Source of the DNA: Lolium rigidum
Taxonomy: Eukaryota > Streptophyta > Magnoliopsida > Poales > Poaceae
DNA: 64,000 bases
Direction of reading: 5' to 3'
NCBI RefSeq assembly: GCF_022539505.1
Contig: NC_061508.1
Location: forward strand, 60,514,754 to 60,578,753
Under the pieces are notes generated by a model. The model was given only the letters and a program-made list of their open reading frames with translations. It was not told where the DNA came from and ran no database searches. Below are positions 56,134 through 64,000 of this stretch, one piece after another (the first letter of the stretch is position 1; each line of letters starts with the position of its first letter). The position numbers and the translations under genes are program-made.

Positions 56134-57652
56134 TACTACTCGTACCTACTAACTTTAAGCCTAAATATGATATGAAGGAATAAGGCACATAGCCATGAAG
56201 TTTCTTGTTAGAAACAAGGTCTCGCATCAGCTAGAATTTTTTAAAAAAAAAAGAGGTCTACATCAGCTAGAAGAAAAAAGATAATATATTTTCTTATCCT
56301 TTCTTAGTTTTCTTATCACATACTCCAACAAACCCAACACAAGAACAGTTTATCAACATTACATATAACGCACTGTATCTTGTGCTCTAACCAAATATGA
56401 GGAAAAAAACGATGGATTTCATATGAGAAGAACCAAATTATTTTAATTTAAGTGTTCTCTTTCTGGTATACTAGAAGTATTTCATGCTTGTGTACTATGT
56501 AGTGCTCACAGACATGCAAAATCGGCATAATACAAACATCCACACAAAACCGACATGGCGCTCCTGGTCCCGGAACAAATTGATTCCTGAGAACTTGTAG
56601 TGCTCATAAGAAACTTTAACACCTTTTCTTTCTGGTCCAATGTTCTTCGTTTTCTATGGATTTTCTTATAACACTAATTTCATTAAGACCGTCTACTAAA
56701 ATGCAAAACCATCTAAATTTTTAGAACACTAATCTCTTCAGGTTTATGGTCATACAAGCTTTCATTTGTCTGTCATTGAAAATGTTAAAAATGGCAAAGG
56801 TTAGCCCATGGTACTATGATATTTTTAGAACCTTTGACCTACAGACAAACATACAACTGAAGAGATTTGAAGCCATCTAAATTTAGAAACAATAATAGCC
56901 CATTTGATCTAAAACTATTAAAAACTGAGTAGTACTGACTATTATGGTTCCTGCTCATATTTTACAAAAAATACCTACTATTGTTGAAGCCAAAACATAC
57001 AAGAATATGAAATAATCTGGTCAAGTAACATAATCATGAAGTTTACAGAAGAAAATTATATTGCAAGAGACCTGAGCTAGTAGATAACATCGCTAAGAAG
57101 AAGGAATGACATAATATCACATCTACTTATCCTTTGACCCTTTCGTGGTTTCTTCCCACATGCTCCATCACAAGAATAGGTAATCAATATTGCACACAAT
57201 CCATTGCTGGCCACAAAGCATTGTGCTATGCAATGCATTTTTTTTCTTTTCAAATTAATTTCAGTGGGAAGAAAAAAAAGGCATGTTCGTAGTATTCTCC
57301 GAAGAAAAAAAAGGATTTCATACAGAGTAGAAGAACAATTTTATTTTATTTTAATCAATTTGTATTACTTGGAAAGAAAAACTCTATCTGCAAGATTTTG
57401 CACTCACTGTCAAAATGGATACTAATAGAACTAGATGTACTGTAGCAGACCTGGTTACAACTTTTAAAAAAATTGTAGCACTGCAATCTAACACAGATTT
57501 TACCTGAGCCTTTGAGGCACAATGGCAAAGGTTAGCCCATGGTACTATGATATTTTTAGAACCTTGGACCTACAGACATGCATACACCTGACAAGATTTG
57601 AAGCCATCTAAATTTAGAAACAATAATAGCCCATTTGATCTAAAACTATTAC

Positions 57653-57931
57653 CTTTGTAGTTAGCTTTTTTACACCGAGCCCTCCAGCCTTACCACCAAT
57701 CTTCTTTGCACCAAGGGGGCTTCTTCATAGAACAGACATAAGTGGGATGAGCAGGGGCTTTGATGAATGGGTCGGCTCTTTTGACGGGTTAGCAACCACA
57801 GGTTCATGCTTCCCATTAATATTCTCTTCTGGTGCATCAGCAAGCTTGGAACCAGGGAAGTCATCAGACGGGTTCAATGGCTGAGACGCAGCAACAGGTG
57901 ATGATGGTAAGACGTTGAGCCGGGATGAGCC
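57653..57931 (-). pseudogene. ARF-GAP-like exon fragment, unit 3
   Basis: Identical in structure to 46493-46771, including the extra G. Confidence 0.6.
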
Positions 57932-58970
57932 CTGCTCCATAAATAACATGAAAAACCTTTCATCCAAGCTAGTAATACTCCCGCTTCACCATAACTGAGT
58001 CTGTCGGTAAATTACTCCACACGTGAACCTGCTCAACAAGTAACGAACGAATTAAGTTGGCTACATCCCCGCACTTTCTGGGACGATGATGAAATGGGAA
58101 AAACCCAAAAGTCAGAAACGGGGCAAAACCAGCATATAAAATATGAACATCAACACAGAACCGGCATTGGTGCCGCTGGTCTCAAAACAAATTGGGTCAT
58201 GAGAGCTCACCAGAACCTTTCTCACATTTTCTTGCTGCTCTAATGTTCTTTCCTGTCAATGGATTTTCTTCTAACACTAATTTCATCAGGAGCTACAAAA
58301 ATGCAAAACCGAGTTCTAGAAGAGTATTTGCTGCTCACAATTTTACAAAAAATCCTACTATTGTTGAAACCATATAACATCAAGATGAAATAATCTGGTC
58401 AAATAACATAGTCATGATGAGACCTGAGCTAGTAGATGGACATCTACTTATCCTTTTACCCTTCCGTAGTTTTCTTCCCACATGCTCCAACACAAGAACA
58501 CTAATCACAACTATTGTTGACCACAAAGCATTGTCACACAAATGCACTTTTCTCTGGATTTTCTTTTCAAACTAAGTTCAGTGGGAAAAGCAATTTCTCA
58601 GAAGGAAAAAAAAAAGGATTTCATTACAAGTAGAAGAATTATTTACCATACTGGAAAGGTAATGAATTTGAACCCCCCAAATCCCCCCTTTAGGGCCATA
58701 GTTCTGAGAGGCATAGCTCCCCCCTGTAGCCGCCCCCCTGTGTAGAGGCTCGCATAGCCTCCTCCCCCTACCCCGCCCCCGGCCGTCCCGCTGGGCATAC
58801 CAGCCCCCCTACCCCCGCCCCCCACCGTCTCCTAGGGCATAGCTCCCCCCTATTCCCGCGCCCCCGGTGCATAGCTCCCCCCCTCTACTGCGCCCTAACC
58901 CTAACCCTATACACACCTACACTACTCTATCCCTATGCTACTTGGACTGATATCCTCGCTGAGAAGGACG

Positions 58971-59013
58971 TTTATATATCGGTGCGAATCGCAGCCAACT
59001 AGCGATGTGGGAC
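58971..59013 (-). promoter_or_regulatory. snRNA-type promoter (USE + TATA), unit 3
   Basis: GTCCCACATCG on the minus strand at 59003-59013 and TATATAAA at 58971-58978 with the same 24-bp spacing. The T-run in the transcribed direction is ten T at 58606-58615. Confidence 0.65.
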
Positions 59014-59627
59014 TATTCACTTCACCCCAGGTTCAGTCCAACTCACCTCAAGCGTCCGCCGCCTCTCCCGCTCCGCCGCGGCTCCCTCTTCTATCCTTCG
59101 GTTCCGCGCGCTTCGCTTGGCAGGCGTGGGGCGGAGTACGGCGACGTGCATCCATGCGCAACCGCCGACGGAGCAGCGCCGGTTGCGACGCCGAAGGAAG
59201 CAATGGGGAAGTGCCGGCGAGGAGGAGAGTATGGCGAGGTGGCAAAAGTTTTCTCAGGGACGCGCCGCCGTGGCGGCCTCGGTCAGATCGATCTTGATTC
59301 TGGATTCTGGAAGCTGTTCTTGCCTGAGAGAGAGGGAGACGAGAGCCAGCAGACCAAGAGTGAGCGGAAGGGGCCGGCTATCGTGGGCCCAAATAGCATC
59401 AAGGCCCACGAGAATGATCGATTAGTTCTGATCTTCTGAGTACGGGTTGTAAAAAAAAATGTACCTGTATGTAATCCTCGTGTTCTCGCTCAAAATGTAA
59501 TCCTCGTGTAAAGTTTTTCTTTCCGAGATATCTTCTCTGTACTGTGTCGTCCAAAGGCGTGACAATATTTAGTGGCGACCTCGCTAAACCATGGCGTCTC
59601 AAGCAACCACTAAACTTCATCAGCCGT

Positions 59628-60634
59628 AAGACAGCAGAGTGGCGTGCCTGTTTTCCTAGGGTTTTCCTATCACTCTGGCGATGAGGCGAACCTAGGGTTT
59701 CGAGGCTTTGTTTGGTGCTCCTGAGATCGATCTCGGCGGTGCACCTGTGTTTCTTGCGATCGCGGTTGCTGCCCTTCCTCCCTGTCGTGGTGCTCGTCCT
59801 CTGGTGCCGGTTCTTCTCTCCCGTTCGGGGTGAAGGGGCAAACCTAGTTTTGCTACCCACCCTTGGTGGCGGGTGGATCGGTGACTGAGGCCGGGCATCA
59901 ATGGCGGACAAGAGGCTAGCAGCGGCGAACGGTGGTGCGGCGGCGGGGGTGAGATCCAATCTGGATCGTCCCACCGCGCAGAAAAATCCGGTGGAGGCGG
60001 TGAGCGACGGAGCGTCGGTGCCAGAGACGGAAGCGAGCGATGGCGTCGCGGCGATGATGGGCAGGCTCAAGCTCACGGCCAAGGAGGCGAGGTATTTGTC
60101 CTCGATGATTCCAGCCAGGATGTCTTCAACGGCCCCGAGTGGGCACTCATGGGGAAGGTTATGGCGCCCAATACCTTGCATGTAGACACGATCAAAGCAG
60201 TCCTGAAAGCGGCATGGGGTAATCCCAAAGGTATGTTTGTAAGATCTATGGGGCCTAACTTGTTCCTAGCAAAATTTGAGTCATAGGCTGATAAGCGCAG
60301 GGTGATCAATGGATCGCCGTGGCTTCTGGGAAAGAATGCCATTCTTCTGAAAGAGTTTGATCCACGTATTCAGCCTACTGATGTGATTTTCGATCGGCTC
60401 CTGATATGGGTTCGGGTCTATGGCATGCCGTTTCCTCTTATGAATAAAGAGAGGGGCGCCCCGCTCGCTAGCAACATCGGTGAGGTGGTGCAGGTAGAGG
60501 TCGATGAGAAGGGTAGAGAATGGGGAGAGTATCTGCGTGTTCGGATAAACGTTGATATCTCAGAGCCTCTCATGCGATGCCTGGCAGTGGAGTCCGCATC
60601 ATTTTACAAAATGGGCAATTATTTCTTGTTATAG
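59628..60634 (+). pseudogene. LINE ORF1 5' fragment (DUF4283-type)
   Basis: A GC-rich leader precedes the ATG at 59901 (MADKRLAAANGG). After a frameshift near 60095 the reading continues with DVFNGPEWALMGKV, FLAKFES, an in-frame TAG near 60284, then RRVINGSPWLLGK and LLIWVRVYGMPFPLMN, the pattern of the DUF4283 domain found in ORF1 (gag-like) of plant L1 elements. It ends at KMGNYFLL near 60630, so the zinc knuckle and ORF2 are missing. Unlike the other LINEs here it keeps the 5' end and lacks the 3' part. Confidence 0.72.
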
Positions 60635-61002
60635 AAAAATACTTTTATAGCAATTTCTTGCGCTACATACAAGATTACAAAACCATGCATAGCATGAGTG
60701 AGATCTAGCGTGCAATTTAGCTAGAGATTGTTAAGTTGTAGTGGCCACGATCATTTATGTTTAGTATTGCTTTTGAATCTTATTTTGAATTTTTCATGTC
60801 TTCCTCCGATGCATACTCCATCCACAACATTTTACAAAATGGACAATTATTTCTTGTTACACACAAACCAAGTTCCATTAATAGCGACTAATGAGGTGTT
60901 TATACCGACTTCATCAATCTAAAAGCTCAGCTTCACTAGTCTCCAGGATATGTCTTGATCACGCGTGAAGATGGATGAGTGTGCACACCCTATTGTACCA
61001 TA
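60635..61002. other. AT-rich stretch with a 32-bp repeated segment
   Basis: CATTTTACAAAATGG-CAATTA followed by TTTCTTGTTA occurs at 60600-60631 and 60828-60859. No gene seen. Confidence 0.55.
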
Positions 61003-61063
61003 CTCCGTCCGTTTCATAATTCTCGTTGTGGACTAAGACCTAGACCAGAATTATGGAACGGTA
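61003..61063. mobile_element. Short Stowaway-like MITE
   Basis: CTCCGTCCGTTTCATAATTC at the left and GAATTATGGAACGG at the right form imperfect inverted ends, with TA flanks. The length of about 61 bp is short for the family. Confidence 0.5.
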
Positions 61064-61213
61064 CTACTATATTCATCTATGCATGAAAAGCACCTCTTTC
61101 ATTTTTCTTTAGAGCACAAACAAAATATTTTTAGCGGAATATGCCCTCACAAGCCAGACACAAGAAGAGTCCTTTTTGGGAGGATGGACGAGTCTTATCT
61201 TATCTTAAAAGGA

Positions 61214-61989
61214 GAGAGAATTCCTTATTTGGCCCTGTCTAAAGTTTGCCTTCCTTTTTTGGCCCTGCCAAATTTTTTCTTCCTTTCATGACCCATAAAG
61301 TTTGGTTGGTTCCTTATTTGGCCCTCTAGTACAATTTATGCACTAAGATGACCATTTTGCCCCTGCTGCAATATGTGACAAAATTGCACTAAAAAGTTGT
61401 GATATACTAGTTGGTTATTAAAAAACGATCCCCACTATGGCTGGTACCAGCGCACCAGCGCACCATTTTGCCCCTGCTACAATTTATTCCGGAAAAAACT
61501 CAAATTTATTCCGGAAACTACTGCATTTTTTTTGTATTTCCACAACTCCAGAAAAAATTGATATTAAATAGGCACAAACATAGAGACAATCCACAGGCAC
61601 GACAGAAATTTCATCCCAAAATACATCGTATTTTGGAAGATACAAAAAAGACAAATTTCTGACAGACTATACGTACACTATACGCCTATATAATGTCAGC
61701 TTTTTGTTTCTTTTCACAGCCCAAAATAAAACGAGTTTGTGCCCGAAACATTGCACGTACATCCCAAGCATATACATGTATTTCTAGAATAAATTTGAGA
61801 TTTTTATGAAACTCAAAAATTTGACAGCATATTGCAGAAGGGGCAAAATGGTCATCTTAGTGCTTAAATTGTACTAGAGGGCCAAATAAGGAATCAACCA
61901 AACTTTGTGGGTCACGAAAGGAAGAAAAAATTTGCTAGGGCCAAAAAAGGAAGACAAACATCAGCCAGCGCCAAATAAGGAATTCTCTC
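61214..61989. mobile_element. Mutator-type foldback element with 9-bp target duplication
   Basis: Inverted arms of 162 bp (61214-61375 and 61828-61989) begin GAGAGAATTCCTTATTTGG and differ at about a dozen positions. TTAAAAGGA flanks both sides (61205-61213, 61990-61998). Long arms and a 9-bp duplication define Mutator-like elements. The interior has no transposase, so this is a non-autonomous copy. Confidence 0.9.
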
Positions 61990-62180
61990 TTAAAAGGAAG
62001 AGGGAAAAAAATTAAAAGGAAGAAGAAAAATACAGAAACCGAAGCCCTCCCTGCAGGCTGCAGTGTCGGTTTTGGGCCGGTCGGTCGGTCGGTACGAGCT
62101 TGGTAGGCCCGGCCCAAAACACAGCGGTCAGAGTGTTAACCGGTGGTCCGGCAGGGAGCCGTCCGCAGTCAAGGGGAGAA
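61990..62180 (+). promoter_or_regulatory. Proximal promoter and 5' UTR of the F-box gene
   Basis: Contains TGGGCC and GGCCCA elements (62074-62079 and 62112-62117), common in promoters of growth-linked plant genes, and a GGTC tetranucleotide repeat near 62080-62093. No clear TATA box. The upstream boundary is the target duplication of the foldback element. Confidence 0.45.
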
Positions 62181-64000
62181 ATGGCGGCGGCGGCGCCCCA
62201 TCCCGGCGGCGGCACGAAGACGCGGCAGGAGGACGAGGAAGGACAACCAGGCGCGGAGGACCGCATCTCGGCGCTGCCGGAGGCGCTGCGGCTGCAGGTT
62301 CTCTGCCTCCTCCCGCTCAAGTCCGCCATCCGCACGGGCGTGCTCTCCACCCAGTGGGAGGCGCTCTGGACGCGCCGCTGGCCGCCGCCCTCCTCCCTCG
62401 ACGTCCGCTTCGCCGCCTACGAGTCCTCGCAACCGATTACCGAGACCCTCGAGCGGCGCGGGCTGCGGCGTCTCGATCGGTTCGCCCTTTCGTTCGGCAT
62501 CGGCGAACTCGACGAGGAGGCCTTCCGCCGCTGCATCGACTACGCCGCCGCCTGCGCCGTCGAGGACCTGCGCGTCCACTACGTCGACCCAACGTCCCCC
62601 AGCTCCGACTTCCAGTTCCGCCTACAGCCGGACGACCCCCACCTCACGCGCCTCTCCCTCCGCGGCATCACCATCGGCAACCCCCTCTGCTCCTGTGCCT
62701 TCCCCGCCCTCGAGGTCATCCAGCTCCGCCGCGTCTACCTCTCCGACATTGCACTCCTACACCTTGTCGATGGTTGCCCCCTCCTCCGCAGCCTCGACTT
62801 GCGCTACTGCGCAGGCCTGACCTTCGTCACCATTGTGAGGGCTGGGGCTCACCTGACGAGCCTCACCGTTGCAGAATGCCCACTTCTCACCAGTATATCT
62901 GCCAACGGGGTGGTCAGCCTCCGGTCATTCCGCTACAGCGGAGCCTACATTGCTGCCAACAGCATCCCGGCCACCTCGGAGCTCGCCCACCTTTGCATCT
63001 GCTTCAGGCGACCCGCTCGCGAGTGGGTGTCTTATGCACCGGAACCTCAATCCGATCAGCTGCGCAGGAACTGGCTTGAATTACTCACAAACCTGTCCAA
63101 CCTCACTGTGCTTACCCTCTGCAGCAGCGCCCTGCAGGTTCGTCGCCCACTGCATTTCATGCCATCTTGTTGATCCTAGACTTCCAGTACTAACTTACTT
63201 CATAATCTTGTTCTTTGCTCCACCTTGCAGACAGTGTCTGCCAGTACTCGTGCCAGATCAGTTGCCGGCAATGCCGCACCTCGCAAGTTGGACAATTTGA
63301 GAGAGCTTCAGCTGCTGATGTTTGGAATGTCCAATGAAAACATGGATGACATCTATGTTTTCCTCATGAACTGCTGCGGCCCTCGATTGGAGAGGCTATT
63401 TGTGCAGGTGAGCCGCAGCTGTTATATACTCCTTTGTATGGACCCTGGTTGATATGCACTGCTAAAGAAATTGCCGGATGACCTTGAGAAATGCATTCAG
63501 ATAGTATTTCATGTTTTTGTTGCTTTCTCTTGATGTGCCTAGTTGGTTTGAATGCTTATCACTGTTCCCTCTTGCAGCTTCCGGCAAGGGACTATCAATG
63601 TGCTCCAAAGAAAGAACTATCATGGACCAGAATCAGAGGAAGATATCGGCCAGTGGAATTGCTGTCAGAGGGAGCGCCACCAGAGGAAGCTGAGCTAGAT
63701 GAAGAGCTGTCAGAGGAAGATGGGCTACAGGAAGATTTGTTTGAGGGACCGGGGAAAGATGAGCTGGAGAACGAGCTGTCAGAGGGAGAGGCAGCAAAGG
63801 AAGATGAGCTAGAGGAACAGCCTTCAGAGGAAGATGAGCTAGGCGAAGATCAATCAGAGGCTTTTGAGAACCTTATGTTGCTGAAGATGATTAATTTCAG
63901 GGGTCGCGACAATGAGATGCAGCTGGTAAGGCTTGTGCTGAAGAAGTCTACTCGTCTCAACCAACTGATACTATTTACTCCCACAAGTAATCACCCTACA
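62181..64000 (+). CDS. F-box/LRR/FBD protein, runs off the window
   Basis: Exon 1 is 62181-63137 (319 codons), exon 2 63231-63407 (59 codons) and exon 3 63578 to at least 64000. Introns are GT-AG and phase 0. The F-box (residues about 26-64, DRISALPEALRLQVLCLLPL ... W) binds the Skp1 adaptor of SCF ubiquitin ligases. Leucine-rich segments follow (about 100-375) and an FBD-type region starts near residue 475 (NLMLLKMINFRG). Between them lies an acidic repeat of about 70 residues (63656-63862) built on ELSEEDEL-like units. The ATG at 62181 is preferred over the in-frame upstream ATG at 62100 because the intervening codons are unlike the family and the F-box then lies at the usual distance. The target protein is unknown. 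Confidence 0.9.

Larger units (their letters stand above)
54345..59627. repeat. Complex repeat unit 3
   Basis: 54345-59378 is a near-identical copy of 43188-48217. It then continues with ATCGTGGGCCCAAATAGCAT, the uninterrupted version of the unit (compare 30890-30920 and 40780). No LTR insertion is present. It ends at about 59627, where a LINE 5' region starts. Confidence 0.8.

Noticed and set aside
62063..63079. 338-codon plus-strand ORF overlapping the F-box gene in another frame, and the 225-codon ORF at 62143
   Set aside because: Arg/Pro/Ala-rich out-of-frame readings without domain; the frame from 62181 has the F-box and correct splice phases.

Overview
The window is plant nuclear DNA. 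It has GT-AG introns, LTR retrotransposons, L1-type LINEs, CACTA, Harbinger, Mutator and Stowaway DNA transposons, a tRNA-derived SINE and GC-rich gene islands. The repeat families and strongly GC-biased exons point to a grass, probably Pooideae. Only two loci look like ordinary single-copy genes: a two-exon BAHD acyltransferase on the minus strand (14507-16050) and the 5' part of an F-box/LRR/FBD gene on the plus strand (62181 to the window end). Nearly everything else is transposon or transposon-borne gene fragment.

Layout. 1-6615 is a pol-less LTR retrotransposon with 1.6-kb LTRs and one open 214-codon ORF. 6616-9228 holds a GC-rich unidentified island, a minus-strand Copia LTR with a PBS, and a SINE with an 11-bp target duplication. 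9229-13346 is a 5'-truncated LINE flanked by a 14-bp target duplication. 14507-16050 is the BAHD gene. 16403-17783 is the end of a CACTA element carrying a broken Ulp1-like (C48) protease gene. 18750-28900 is a Ty3/Gypsy element of the Tat type (gag, protease, RT, two RNase H domains, integrase, and an antisense acidic ORF). Its 3' LTR runs into a 100-N assembly gap, and the sequence beyond the gap starts with a CACTA-type terminus.

29092-59627 is a mosaic of diverged and recent copies of one complex unit: unit 0 at 29092-31745, unit 1 at 34050-41745, unit 2 at 42145-48234 and unit 3 at 54345-59627. They are separated or interrupted by a Harbinger ORF1-like pseudogene, a LINE, an inverted LTR fragment and a second copy of the pol-less retrotransposon. 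The units carry an exon fragment resembling plant ARF-GAP genes. Three of them also carry, on the minus strand, an exact snRNA-type upstream element (USE) plus TATA box at Pol III-type spacing, facing a G-rich stretch that ends in a T-run. This is the most unusual signal in the window. Units 2 and 3 share a nearly identical 5.03-kb block. Its arrangement fits unequal exchange between two haplotypes, or a false haplotype join in the assembly, better than simple tandem duplication.

59628-62180 holds a LINE ORF1 fragment, a small Stowaway-like element and a Mutator-type foldback element with a 9-bp target duplication. That foldback ends 191 bp before the F-box start codon.

Boundaries of repeat units were set by eye and are approximate. 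Family names for transposons are class-level assignments unless stated. The near-identical repeats differ repeatedly at CTG/CTCG/CCG positions, so some apparent frameshifts may be consensus errors.
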